Assembly (NCBI GenBank): GCA_964434165.1
Contig: CAYSUS010000001.1
Span: forward strand, 1-64,000
From: CAYSUS01 sp964434165
GTDB lineage: Bacteria > Planctomycetota > Planctomycetia > Pirellulales > Thermoguttaceae
Direction of reading: 5' to 3'
DNA: 64,000 nt
The notes beneath the pieces were generated by a model. That model saw only the letters and a program-made list of their open reading frames with translations. It had not been told where the DNA came from and did no database searches. Each line of letters opens with the position of its first letter. Position 1 is the stretch's first letter. The translations under genes were made by a program, and so were the position numbers. Positions 15,050 to 23,795 of this stretch are shown piece by piece.

Positions 15050-17719
15050 ATGAAGAAGTTCTTCGCCAACATGAAGACCGGCACCAAGGTGCTGGCCGGC
15101 TTCGGCTTCGCCGTGGTCATCGCGGTGGCGGTGGGCGTGGTCGGGTACCGGGGCATCTCCGCGCTCTCCGGCCACGTGGAGGAGATCGGGGTGGTCCGCC
15201 TGCCCAGTATCTCGTCCTTGAAGGACCTCAAGCAGGGCGCGGACAAGATCAAGTCCGCGCAGCGCACGCTGCTCAATCTCGACCTCGACGCCGAGTCGCG
15301 GCAGCGCCAGCTCGACCACATCGCCGAGGCCCGCGAGGAGTACACCAAGGCCTGGAAGATCTACGAGCCGCTCCCCCAGACGCCCGAGGAGGCCAAGCTG
15401 TGGCAGGAGTTCGTGCCCACCTGGGAGGGCTGGCGCAAGGCGAACAACCAGTGGATGGAGCTCACACGGAAACTCGACGACATGAAGCTGGGCAATCCGC
15501 TGCGGCTGAAGCAGTTGCTGGAGGGATTCCGGGGCGACCACTACAAGCTCGAGGCCCAGGTTCTCCAGATGATCGAGGACGGCAAGACCTTCGAGGGCGG
15601 GGAGGACGACAAGCAATGCGCCTACGGCAAGTGGTGCACGTCGCAGAAGTTCGAGAACCCCGAGCTCGCCGCGGCGGTGGACGCCACGCACGAGCCGCAC
15701 CACCAGTTCCACGCCTCGGTGAAGAAGATCAAGCAGCTTGTGAGGGAGGGCAAGCAGGAGGAGGCCGAGAAGTTTTACAGAGAGGAACTGGTCCCGGCCG
15801 CGGAGAAGACCTTCGAGCAGCTCCGCGTGGCGCGCGGCATCACCGACCGGGCCGTGGAGCTGGCCGCGGAGGTCGAGAAGCAGGCCATGGAGGTTTGCCG
15901 CGCCGAGCAGCTCAAGGCCTATGACCTGCTGGACCAGATCATCAAGATCAACGAGGACGTCAGTGACACGGCCGTGGCCCAGGCCCAGACCGACGCCACC
16001 TCCTCGACGATCATGATGTTCGCCGCCATCGGCGTGGGCGCCGTGGTGATGATCGCGCTGGGGATGTTCCTCGCGCGCACGATCAGCAAGGTGCTCGGCG
16101 CCCTGATCGGCGAATCGAAGCGTCTGAGCGAGGCGGCCGTGGACGGCAAGCTGGAGACCCGCGGTGATCCCGAGCTGGTGAGCCTCGAGTTCCGTCCCAT
16201 CGTCGAGGGCGTCAACGCCACGCTCGACGCGGTGATCGGACCGTTGAACGTGGCCGCCGAGTACGTCGATCGGATCTCCAAGGGCGACATCCCGGCGAAG
16301 ATCACCGACACGTACCGCGGCGACTTCAACGAGATCAAGAACAACCTCAACCAGTGCATCGAGGCCCTCTCCGGGCTGATCCACGACATGAAGCACATGT
16401 CGGACGAGCACAACGCCGGCGACATCGACGTGGTCATCCCCGTGGACAAGTTCCAGAACGCCTACCGCGAGATGGCCCAGGGCATCAACGACATGGTCAA
16501 CGGCCACATCACGGTCAAGAAGAAGGCCATGGCCTGCGTGGCCGAGTTCGGACGGGGCAACTTCGAGGCCCCGCTCGAGCAGTTCCCGGGCAAGAAGGCG
16601 TTCATCAACGAGACCGTCGAGGCGGTCCGCACGAACCTCAAGAATGTCACCTCCGAGGCCGCCGGGCTGGCCCGTGCCGCCAAGGAGGGCGACCTGGAGA
16701 CCCGGGCCGATCTGAAGAAGTACACCGGGGAGTGGCAGCAGATCATCCGCGGCATGAACGACATGCTGGAAGGCTTCGTCGTCCCGATCCGCGACATCGG
16801 CGAGGCCCTGGAGCGGCTCGCCCGCAAGGACTTCTCGCAGGAAGTCACCCAGGACTACCCGGGGGCCTACGGCGAGCTTCGCGACAACGTGAACCTCGTG
16901 GTGACCAACCTCCGCGGGGCCATCGAGCAGATCAACGAGAGCGCCAACCAGTTTGCGGAAGGCGCGCGGGTGATCGCCGAGAGCTCGCAGTCGCTGGCCC
17001 AGGGGGCCCAGACGCAGTCGTCGAGCGTCGAGGAGATGACCGCCTCGATCGAGGAGCTCGCCCGCAGCGTGGACAACGTCAAGGAGAACGCCAACGAGGC
17101 CACCAAGGTGGCCGGCGAGGCCAACCAGCTTGCCGAGCAGGGCGGCGGAGCCGTGCAGAAGTCGATCGAGTCCATGGAGCTGATCCGCACCAGCTCGCAG
17201 CAGATCAGCGAGATCATCCAGGTGATCTCCGAGATCGCCAGCCAGACGAACCTCCTGGCCCTCAACGCGGCCATCGAGGCGGCCCGGGCCGGCGAGCACG
17301 GCATGGGCTTCGCCGTGGTGGCCGACGAGGTCCGCAAGCTGGCCGAGCGCTCCAACAAGGCGGCCGGCGAGATCTCGTCGCTGATCAAGGAATCGACCAA
17401 GCGCGTCGAAGAGGGTGCGCAGCTCAGCGACCAGACCGGCGAGTCGCTCAAGCAGATCATCACGGCGGCCGAGGCCACGGCGGCCAAGATCGCCGAGATC
17501 GCCTCGGCCACGGTGCAGCAGGCGGCCAATGCCCAGGAGGTCTCGCAGGCCATCCAGAGCGTCGCCCAGGTGACCGAGCAGTCGGCCGCCGGCAGCGAGG
17601 AGATGGCCTCCTCCAGCGAAGAGCTCGGGGCCCAGGCCGGCGCGCTGCGGGAGCTGGTCGCCCAGTTCCGCATCGGCGACTCGGTGACCTCGCACGCCGC
17701 GGTCGCCGCCCAGCAGTAA
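15050..17719 (+). CDS. Methyl-accepting chemoreceptor with periplasmic CZB-like domain and HAMP array
   Basis: 889 residues. TM1 about 10-33; an extracytoplasmic region about 34-315 containing a chemoreceptor zinc-binding (CZB) type signature: a His near 163 (GDHYKLE), CAYGKWC near 187-193, and HEPHHQFH near 213-221. TM2 about 317-343. Then comes an unusually long series of HAMP-like units with the repeated D/N-[LIF]-x-x pattern (GDIPAKITD, GDIDVVIPV, GNFEAPLEQ, GDLETRADL, KDFSQEVTQ) reaching about residue 620. The signalling domain carries the conserved hairpin tip, SEIASQTNLLALNAAIEAAR and GFAVVADEVRKLAERS. There is no C-terminal NWETF-type CheR-binding tail. CZB domains bind zinc and are often cytosolic; here the site lies on the outside. 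Two strong hairpins follow the gene. Confidence 0.93.
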   Translation: MKKFFANMKTGTKVLAGFGFAVVIAVAVGVVGYRGISALSGHVEEIGVVRLPSISSLKDLKQGADKIKSAQRTLLNLDLDAESRQRQLDHIAEAREEYTKAWKIYEPLPQTPEEAKLWQEFVPTWEGWRKANNQWMELTRKLDDMKLGNPLRLKQLLEGFRGDHYKLEAQVLQMIEDGKTFEGGEDDKQCAYGKWCTSQKFENPELAAAVDATHEPHHQFHASVKKIKQLVREGKQEEAEKFYREELVPAAEKTFEQLRVARGITDRAVELAAEVEKQAMEVCRAEQLKAYDLLDQIIKINEDVSDTAVAQAQTDATSSTIMMFAAIGVGAVVMIALGMFLARTISKVLGALIGESKRLSEAAVDGKLETRGDPELVSLEFRPIVEGVNATLDAVIGPLNVAAEYVDRISKGDIPAKITDTYRGDFNEIKNNLNQCIEALSGLIHDMKHMSDEHNAGDIDVVIPVDKFQNAYREMAQGINDMVNGHITVKKKAMACVAEFGRGNFEAPLEQFPGKKAFINETVEAVRTNLKNVTSEAAGLARAAKEGDLETRADLKKYTGEWQQIIRGMNDMLEGFVVPIRDIGEALERLARKDFSQEVTQDYPGAYGELRDNVNLVVTNLRGAIEQINESANQFAEGARVIAESSQSLAQGAQTQSSSVEEMTASIEELARSVDNVKENANEATKVAGEANQLAEQGGGAVQKSIESMELIRTSSQQISEIIQVISEIASQTNLLALNAAIEAARAGEHGMGFAVVADEVRKLAERSNKAAGEISSLIKESTKRVEEGAQLSDQTGESLKQIITAAEATAAKIAEIASATVQQAANAQEVSQAIQSVAQVTEQSAAGSEEMASSSEELGAQAGALRELVAQFRIGDSVTSHAAVAAQQ

Positions 17720-17745
17720 CCGCCCGCTTGAAGGACGGAACACGC

Positions 17746-17788
17746 CCCCGCGCGTCGGCCGCCTCGCAAGGCCGGCGCGCGGGGTTTT
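17746..17788 (+). terminator. Intrinsic terminator after the chemoreceptor gene
   Basis: Arm CCCCGCGCGTCGGCC (17746-17760) pairs with GGCCGGCGCGCGGGG (17770-17784) with one mismatch, followed by TTTT. It sits 27 bases after the stop codon. Confidence 0.8.
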
Positions 17789-17822
17789 CACTGGTCTTCC
17801 CCGGTGATCCCTCCGCCGTGCA

Positions 17823-17847
17823 GAGGCGGGCCGTGCCGGCCCGCCTC
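17823..17847. terminator. Second hairpin, probably bidirectional terminator between convergent genes
   Basis: Perfect 11-bp stem, GAGGCGGGCCG with CGGCCCGCCTC, around a TGC loop. It lies between the plus-strand chemoreceptor and minus-strand kinase genes, 22 bases beyond the kinase stop, so it can serve both transcripts. No T-run. Confidence 0.65.
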
Positions 17848-17868
17848 GGGGTTGACTCGCGCGACGCG

Positions 17869-19974
17869 CTACGGCTGGGACGACGCCGCGGCGAGCGGTT
17901 CGGGCCCCGCCGCGCTCGGCCCCTTCGCCGCGGCGTGGGGCAGCCGGATGTGAAACGCCGCCCCCTCCTTGGTGTCAAGCATCTCCAGGCTGCCGCCGTG
18001 GCGTTCGACGATCTGGCGGCAGATCGCCAGCCCCAGGCCGGTCCCCTTGGTCTTCGTGGTGAACAGCGGCTCGAAGACGTACTGGCGGGCCTCGGCCGGC
18101 ACGCCCGGCCCCGTGTCGCGGATCGTGATCTGATCGAAGCGGTCGTCGCGCGCGGTCTGGACGGTGATCTCGCCCGATCCCTCCATCGCCTGAATGGAAT
18201 TGATGAACAGGTTGCGGATCACCTGGACGAGCTGGGCCGGGTCGGCCTGCACGACGAACGGGTCAGGATGGCACTCAGAGTGCCATCGCACCTCCTCGGG
18301 CACGCTCAATCGGGCCAGCGCGTCGCGGACCAGGCGGCACAGCTCCACCGGCTCCTTGCGCGGGGCCTGGCCGCGGGTCATGGCCATCAGCTCGGTGATG
18401 ATCTGATCGGCGGTCGAGGTCTCCTCCTCGACGATCGTCACGTAATGCTGGAGCTTGGTCTCTTCCGGGGAGATCTTCCGCTTCAGGAGGTACGCGGCAT
18501 TGCGGATCACGCCCAGGGGGTTGCGGAGCTCGTGGGCGATCGAGGCCGAGAGCTGCCCGATCGTCGCGAGTTGCGTCTGCCGCACGACCTGGGCGCGGAG
18601 CCTCTCCAGCTCGGCCTGGGCCCGCTCCTTCTCGCGGTGCTCAAACTCAAGGAGGCGGTCCTGGGCGGCCTGGGCCTCGGCCTCGATCCGCTGACGGTCG
18701 GTGATGTCGCGGGCGATGGCCGAGGCGCCGACCACCTCGCCGCTCGCGCCGCGGACCGGCGAGACCGAGAGCGAGATGTGCACCTCCGAGCCGTCCTTGC
18801 GCCGCCGGATCGCGTCGTGGATACGGACCGCTTTGCCCTCCGCGACCTGCCGCAGCAGGTCGCCGATCTGGCGGGAGCAGCCGTCCGAGCCCATCCCCGC
18901 GAGCGACTCGCCGATCTTCTCCGCCGCCGAGAAGCCGAAGAGCCGCTCGGCGCCCTTGTTCCAACTGGTAATCCGGCCGTCGAGCGTGGTGCTGATGATG
19001 GCGTCGTCGGAGGAGGTCACGATGGCGGCCAGTTGACGCGAGGCCTCCTCGACCCGCTCGCGCACGGCGATCTCCTGCTGAAGCCTCTGGTTGGCTTCGG
19101 TCAAGGCGGCCGTGCGCACATTCACGCGGTCCTCCAACTCGCGTCGCGCCGCGTGCAGCTCCTCCTCCGCGCGGAAGCGGCGGTCCACCTGCCGGCGCAG
19201 GCGCCGTCCGATGGAGAGAATGCCAGCCAGTCCGCACACCCACAGTGCCGAGTAGCCGATCGCGCGATGGAAGACGTCCGGCCCATGGGCGGCCCAGTGC
19301 GGGGCCATGGGCACCGATACGCTGATCCCTCCGCGAACCTGTCCGATCTGGTAGCCCCGGTCGGCATGGCACTTCAAACAGCTCGATTCCATGGCCATCG
19401 GACGCATCAGGCGCATGTACCACTCGCCCTCGAGCTTCTCCAGCGAACTGACCTCGCTGCCGCCCTTTTGCAGTTGCTTCAGTGCCTCCACTTCCCAGGC
19501 GTCGGGCGCGTTTTCCGGGTTCAGCGTATCCAGGCTCGTGATGTGCCCGTGGACGCCGAACTGCTCCTCGGCCATCACGTGGACCTGGCGGGTCATGTAG
19601 GCCGGATTCACCAGGGTCAGTCGGCGGCCGGACGGCGTCGTGATGTCCCGCTCCGGAACGCCCTCCAAGTATCTGTTGGGGGGCGTCTCCTTGGTGGCCG
19701 GCACATAGACGCCGCCGTGTCCCGCCACCCAGCGGCGGAAGAGGATGTCGTTCTCGTAGAGTCCGCGGGCCTCGCCCCGGGCGATCGCCAGGACCTGCCG
19801 GTGCTCGTCGCACAGATCCCAGCCCAGCACCACCGACACGGCCGCCGTCCAGAGTGCGACGAGCGAAAGGAAATACCAGCGGAGCCGGATCGGTCCCTCC
19901 GGCTGCTCCTCCATGCATCGCATCGCCATCATCCTGACTTGGCAGGAAAGGGGAATCCTCCCCTCGGTCCCCAC
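17869..19974 (-). CDS. Membrane histidine kinase with DUF3365 (heme c) sensor and PAS domain
   Basis: 701 residues as drawn; starts at residues 15, 16, 18 or 21 are equally possible. TM1 about 32-50, an extracytoplasmic DUF3365/Tll0287-like domain (51-238), TM2 about 239-256. The sensor contains CLKCH (199-203), a c-type heme attachment motif, preceded by RPMAMESS, as in known members of this family. A coiled coil (about 265-315) leads to a PAS domain (about 315-430, SSDDAIISTTLDGRITSWNK), then the phospho-acceptor His481 in ASIAHELRNPLG and an HATPase domain (DTGPGVP, FEPLFTTK, GTGLGLA). It likely senses redox state or a gas through heme. No receiver partner is adjacent. Upstream on the same strand is a PEP-CTERM gene, 97 bases away; downstream is convergent with the chemoreceptor. 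Confidence 0.9.
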   Translation of the reverse strand: MGTEGRIPLSCQVRMMAMRCMEEQPEGPIRLRWYFLSLVALWTAAVSVVLGWDLCDEHRQVLAIARGEARGLYENDILFRRWVAGHGGVYVPATKETPPNRYLEGVPERDITTPSGRRLTLVNPAYMTRQVHVMAEEQFGVHGHITSLDTLNPENAPDAWEVEALKQLQKGGSEVSSLEKLEGEWYMRLMRPMAMESSCLKCHADRGYQIGQVRGGISVSVPMAPHWAAHGPDVFHRAIGYSALWVCGLAGILSIGRRLRRQVDRRFRAEEELHAARRELEDRVNVRTAALTEANQRLQQEIAVRERVEEASRQLAAIVTSSDDAIISTTLDGRITSWNKGAERLFGFSAAEKIGESLAGMGSDGCSRQIGDLLRQVAEGKAVRIHDAIRRRKDGSEVHISLSVSPVRGASGEVVGASAIARDITDRQRIEAEAQAAQDRLLEFEHREKERAQAELERLRAQVVRQTQLATIGQLSASIAHELRNPLGVIRNAAYLLKRKISPEETKLQHYVTIVEEETSTADQIITELMAMTRGQAPRKEPVELCRLVRDALARLSVPEEVRWHSECHPDPFVVQADPAQLVQVIRNLFINSIQAMEGSGEITVQTARDDRFDQITIRDTGPGVPAEARQYVFEPLFTTKTKGTGLGLAICRQIVERHGGSLEMLDTKEGAAFHIRLPHAAAKGPSAAGPEPLAAASSQP

Positions 19975-20071
19975 CGCGCGGTGAAAAGAACCGGCGCACG
20001 CGTCCCGCGCCGCCTGGTCCGAGGAAGCGCATCATAGCATCTTGGGGACACCTCGTCATGCCCCATCGAGG

Positions 20072-22378
20072 CTACGCGCGACCGCCTCGCGGTGCGACCG
20101 TGCTAGCATCGGCACCCCTCGCCGCCCCAGCGCGACGACGCCGACGAACAGGCGCCACCAGGCCGAGCACCGCGCTCAGCCCAGCCAGCACCAGCGTGCT
20201 GGGCTCGGGCACGACGGCCAACGCGCTGAGGTACTCCACGCGGAAGCCCGCCGGACTGGGACTGGCGCCCCCGTTCTGCAGCACGAACTTCAGCGAGTTG
20301 AGGCCGGGGACGAAGGGCCCATTCAACTGGAACGTCGTCCAGGCGCTGAATCCGCCGCCGAAGACGCCGGTGCTCTGATCGTTGACCAGCACGTCGAGAA
20401 GCTGGTTGTCCGCGACGAAACGCCCGGTGATCGAGAGCGTCTCGGGGTGGACCAGCCCGGCGTCGAAGGTCGTCTCCCAGACGTACTCTCCCGGCGCCAC
20501 GTTGTCCGCACCGTTGGGGGCCGGGGAGAGCCATCGCGACTCGGCCGAATCAGCAAGCCACGCCGGATGCGCGGAGACATAGGCCGTGCCCGGGCCGCCG
20601 GAGGGCGTCATCGTCAGGGCGTAGTGGTCGTCCACGTTGTCGCCGCCCGCGTCGATGCCCGTGGGACGCAGGCCCAGCACGGCCGGATCGACGGGCACGA
20701 CGCCGGCGTTGTCGCGGAGGAAACTGAAGTGGACGTCGTCCACCAGGCTGGAGCGGTCGCCGGACATGCCTTGCGCGTCGTAGATCGACTCGAAGCGGAG
20801 CACGCCCTGGCCGTCCGCGTGAGGAACGTAGGTGACCGAGCGGGTCATCCAGCCATTGCTCACGCCGGAGGCGGGGGCGGCGAACACCTGGACGCCGTCG
20901 ATGAGGACGCGGTAGGGATTGGGTCCGCCCTGGCCAGCCCGATAGTTCTCGTCCCAGACGAGCTGATACGCCACGCCCCGCTCGAAGCCGTCGAGCGCCT
21001 GCTCGAAGCCGCTCTGCCCCTGGATGTACCCGGCCTGGCGGCCCTCAAGGGTCGGTCCGTTGTTGACCCAGGGCGATCCGTTGGCGGCGATGCCGGAGCC
21101 GGACGCGAAGTCCCACGCGGCGCCCGCCGGGGTGTACGACCAGCCGGCACCCGCGAAGGCCGGCTCCTCGAATCCCCCGTTGGCTACGCGGGGCACGGCG
21201 CGGGTGAGCCGGATATCGTCGATCAACAGCGTGTTGTCGCCGGCGCCGCCGACGTTTCCGAACACGAGGTCCCCATCGGGCGCGGCCACGGTGAACGGCT
21301 CGCTCACCACGCGCACGAAGCGGTTGTCCTTGCGCACCACGTCGTGCTCCGGGACAATGGTCTGCCCGCCCAGCGTCACGAAGCCCCGGGCGAAGGCCGC
21401 CGCCGAGTTCCCACGCTCGCTCTGGAGGTACTGGAGCGTGTACATCGTCCCGGGCTCCAGGTCGAACAGTCGCTGGCGCATCGTGGCCGTGGTCGTGTTG
21501 GCCTGCTGAAGGAAGCCGACATTCGAGCCCTCGGGGATAACCTGGCCGTTGACGAAGGGGCCGTCCGCGTCGTTTACGCCGGCGCGGTTGACGTCGCTGA
21601 CCGTCCACCCGGTGATGGCCCGGTTTCCGTCCACGTAGCCCGGAAAGACGCCGAGGGACTCGGCCTCAAAGCCGGGGTTGGCGACGGTCGCCGCCGCACC
21701 TCCGGTGTTCTCGACGGTCAGGCCGTAGATGTGCCACGACCAGTTGGGATTGTCCTGGTTGAACGACACGCGGAGCGTGCTCGCCTCCGCCGTGAAGGCG
21801 TAGGACAAGGCATACGCCCGGTTCGAGGCGTCCAGGCCGGGCGGATTGGCCGAGGCATCGTCCTGGTTGAGGAAGACCTGGTCGTCCGGGAACGAGTCGC
21901 CCGTGGCGTCGAAGCCGACCGTGGCCGTGCGCGTGCCGCCGGGGCCCCACTGCCGCGTGTAGATCCGGGCGTCGTACTGCCGTCCGGGGACCAGACCCGT
22001 GACCGAGAGCGTGGCGATGCCGTGCGCCGCGTTGCCCCCGTTGTAGATCATGTCGGTCATCAGATCGACCATGCTGCCCGACACGTTGTGACTGCCGTTG
22101 CCCGCGTGATCGCTTCGACTGCCGCTGGTCACGCCGTAGTCCACCACGCCGGGCAGGTCGCCGATCACCATGCGCTGGAAGGCGACGCCGTTGACCGTGG
22201 CCGCAGGATCGCCCCGGCCGAAATCCACGGCGTGGGTGTAGAAACTGGCGGAGTCGATGCCGGAATCGGCGTCCCCGGTGATCGGCACGTAGCTGATCGT
22301 GCCACCCTGGCTCGACCCCCCCGCAAGGGCCAGGCTCCAGCAGACGAGTACCGCCGCGGCGTAGCGCTTGGTCTTCAT
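20072..22378 (-). CDS. Large PEP-CTERM secreted protein
   Basis: 768 residues; GGGAGG precedes the ATG at 22378. The signal peptide is MKTKRYAAAVLVCWSLALAGG. The C-terminal sorting signal is VVPEPSTLVLAGLSAVLGLV followed by a basic cluster, with an unusually long tail of about 25 residues after it. The N-terminal module (about 27-220) resembles that of the protein at 404-1729. Next come two jelly-roll-like domains (VANPGFEAESLGVFPGYVDG, and VANGGFEEPAFAGAGWSY), each with an N-G/P-x-F-E opening and a VDDVHF/IDDIRL closing strand, typical of glycan-binding modules. Exosortase sorting to the outer envelope is expected. A diguanylate cyclase gene is transcribed away from the same upstream region. 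Confidence 0.88.
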   Translation of the reverse strand: MKTKRYAAAVLVCWSLALAGGSSQGGTISYVPITGDADSGIDSASFYTHAVDFGRGDPAATVNGVAFQRMVIGDLPGVVDYGVTSGSRSDHAGNGSHNVSGSMVDLMTDMIYNGGNAAHGIATLSVTGLVPGRQYDARIYTRQWGPGGTRTATVGFDATGDSFPDDQVFLNQDDASANPPGLDASNRAYALSYAFTAEASTLRVSFNQDNPNWSWHIYGLTVENTGGAAATVANPGFEAESLGVFPGYVDGNRAITGWTVSDVNRAGVNDADGPFVNGQVIPEGSNVGFLQQANTTTATMRQRLFDLEPGTMYTLQYLQSERGNSAAAFARGFVTLGGQTIVPEHDVVRKDNRFVRVVSEPFTVAAPDGDLVFGNVGGAGDNTLLIDDIRLTRAVPRVANGGFEEPAFAGAGWSYTPAGAAWDFASGSGIAANGSPWVNNGPTLEGRQAGYIQGQSGFEQALDGFERGVAYQLVWDENYRAGQGGPNPYRVLIDGVQVFAAPASGVSNGWMTRSVTYVPHADGQGVLRFESIYDAQGMSGDRSSLVDDVHFSFLRDNAGVVPVDPAVLGLRPTGIDAGGDNVDDHYALTMTPSGGPGTAYVSAHPAWLADSAESRWLSPAPNGADNVAPGEYVWETTFDAGLVHPETLSITGRFVADNQLLDVLVNDQSTGVFGGGFSAWTTFQLNGPFVPGLNSLKFVLQNGGASPSPAGFRVEYLSALAVVPEPSTLVLAGLSAVLGLVAPVRRRRRAGAARGADASTVAPRGGRA

Positions 22379-22496
22379 GGCGACCTCCCACGTAGAAAAG
22401 GCGACCGGACCGCCGGCCGTGGGCCCCCCCCCAACGGACGCGGAGAAAAGGAGACCCCGATATAGTAGCCGGCGGCGTTGGGGAACGCAACAAGTT

Positions 22497-22515
22497 GGGG
22501 CCGAGACACGGCCCC
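22497..22515. other. Perfect 7-bp hairpin in the divergent region before the GGDEF gene
   Basis: GGGGCCG (22497-22503) and CGGCCCC (22509-22515) pair around AGACA. It sits about 90 bases before the diguanylate cyclase start and could be in its leader or act on the divergent gene. Function unknown. Confidence 0.4.
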
Positions 22516-22606
22516 GCGGGGAGCCACCCGTGACCTAGAGTTCAGAGGGTGCGCAACCCCCTTTCGGCGGAGCATCGCAGGCGACCCTAGCGACGCGGGC
22601 AAAGGC

Positions 22607-23683
22607 ATGGAATTCTCCTGGCCGGTCTTCATCATTGGGCTTCTGCTGGGCGTTCTTCAGTTGGCCATGGGGGTGATTATCGGCCGGGCCCTGCCGCTGA
22701 CCGAGCGGCAGGCTCGCCGAACCGTGCAGAAGCGGGCGAGCCAGCTTTCCCAGCTCGCCGGCCGCCTGTTCAACGTCGTCCATTCGGTGGCGGACGACGT
22801 TGGCCAGCACCGCACCCAGATGAAGCAGGTCAACGACGAATTGGCCTCGGTGGGGACCAGCGAGACCGGCGACCTGGCCGAGGTCGTGCTGAAGACCGTG
22901 GCCGAGATCGTCCAGGTCAACGAGCGCTTGCAGAATCGCCTCTCCGCCGCCGAGGACAAGCTGCACGACCAGGCGCAGAGGATCCAGTCGCACATCGCCG
23001 AGGCGCGGACCGACGCCCTGACGGGTCTGCCCAACCGCCGCGCGTTCGACGACGAGCTGGTCCGCCGCATCGCCGAGTGGCAGCGCAAGAAGGTGACGTT
23101 CTGTCTGCTGATTGCCGACGTCGATCACTTCAAGGCGGTCAACGACCGGTTCGGACACCCGGCCGCCGACGAAGTCCTCCGCAGTCTCGCGGAGGTCTTC
23201 CGCTCGGTCCTCCGCGACATGGACCTGGCGGCCCGCATCGGCGGCGAGGAGTTCGGCTTCATCCTGCCGAGCACCAACTACCGCGACGCCATGCACGCCG
23301 CCCAGCGGCTCCGCGCGGCGGTCGCCGCCACGCCGTTCGCCGCATCCTCCCACCGCCAGATCGCCGTGACGATCAGCCTGGGACTGGCTTCGGTCCGCAC
23401 CGGCGACGACTCGGTCTCCATCTCGCGCCGCGCCGACCAGGCGCTGTATGCCTCGAAGCGGGCCGGCCGCGATTGCGGGCATTACCACGACGGCGACCGC
23501 TGCACGCCGATTCCCATGTGCGGCACGATCGGCAGGCGCCCCGACGACCTCGACGATCTGGACGACCGGGATATCGATCCCGGGGCGGCCACCTCGGCAC
23601 GCGCCGAGGCCGATCCCCAGGCCGTGCGCGAGGCCTGCGACGACCTCCGCCAGACCATGCAACAGCTCGCCCAGGACCGGTAG
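22607..23683 (+). CDS. Membrane-anchored GGDEF diguanylate cyclase
   Basis: 358 residues from the ATG at 22607, chosen because it places a membrane helix (WPVFIIGLLLGVLQLAMGVI) at the start. A coiled-coil stretch (about 40-130) leads to the GGDEF domain (about 133-300): DALTGLPNRRAFD, DVDHFKAVNDRFGH, and active-site RIGGEEF at 210-216. RDMD at about 203-206 fits the RxxD inhibitory site five residues before GGEEF, so the enzyme should be active and subject to c-di-GMP feedback. The domain continues to SRRADQALYASKRAGRD. A C-terminal tail with CGHYHDGDRCTPIPMC may bind metal; this is inferred. c-di-GMP typically controls exopolysaccharide and attachment, which would suit the divergent PEP-CTERM gene. 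Confidence 0.92.
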   Translation: MEFSWPVFIIGLLLGVLQLAMGVIIGRALPLTERQARRTVQKRASQLSQLAGRLFNVVHSVADDVGQHRTQMKQVNDELASVGTSETGDLAEVVLKTVAEIVQVNERLQNRLSAAEDKLHDQAQRIQSHIAEARTDALTGLPNRRAFDDELVRRIAEWQRKKVTFCLLIADVDHFKAVNDRFGHPAADEVLRSLAEVFRSVLRDMDLAARIGGEEFGFILPSTNYRDAMHAAQRLRAAVAATPFAASSHRQIAVTISLGLASVRTGDDSVSISRRADQALYASKRAGRDCGHYHDGDRCTPIPMCGTIGRRPDDLDDLDDRDIDPGAATSARAEADPQAVREACDDLRQTMQQLAQDR

Positions 23684-23795
23684 CGCCCCGCGGGCGGCGC
23701 GACGCCCCGGCCGCCGGTGGTCGATCTCCGATGGCGCAGCCGCGTTGCGATCCCAGCGCCCGGCCGTGTTGCGTCCGAGCCGGCCTTGGAACACC

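Noticed and set aside
14207..17791. A 1194-codon minus-strand open frame opposite the chemoreceptor
   Set aside because: It is a shadow of the GC-rich plus-strand gene: no signature, Leu/Gly/Arg-rich throughout, and the receptor motifs on the plus strand are decisive.
16354..20037. A 1227-codon plus-strand frame across the chemoreceptor end and the kinase
   Set aside because: Arg/Gly/Gln-rich noise crossing two real genes and two hairpins; the kinase motifs are on the minus strand.
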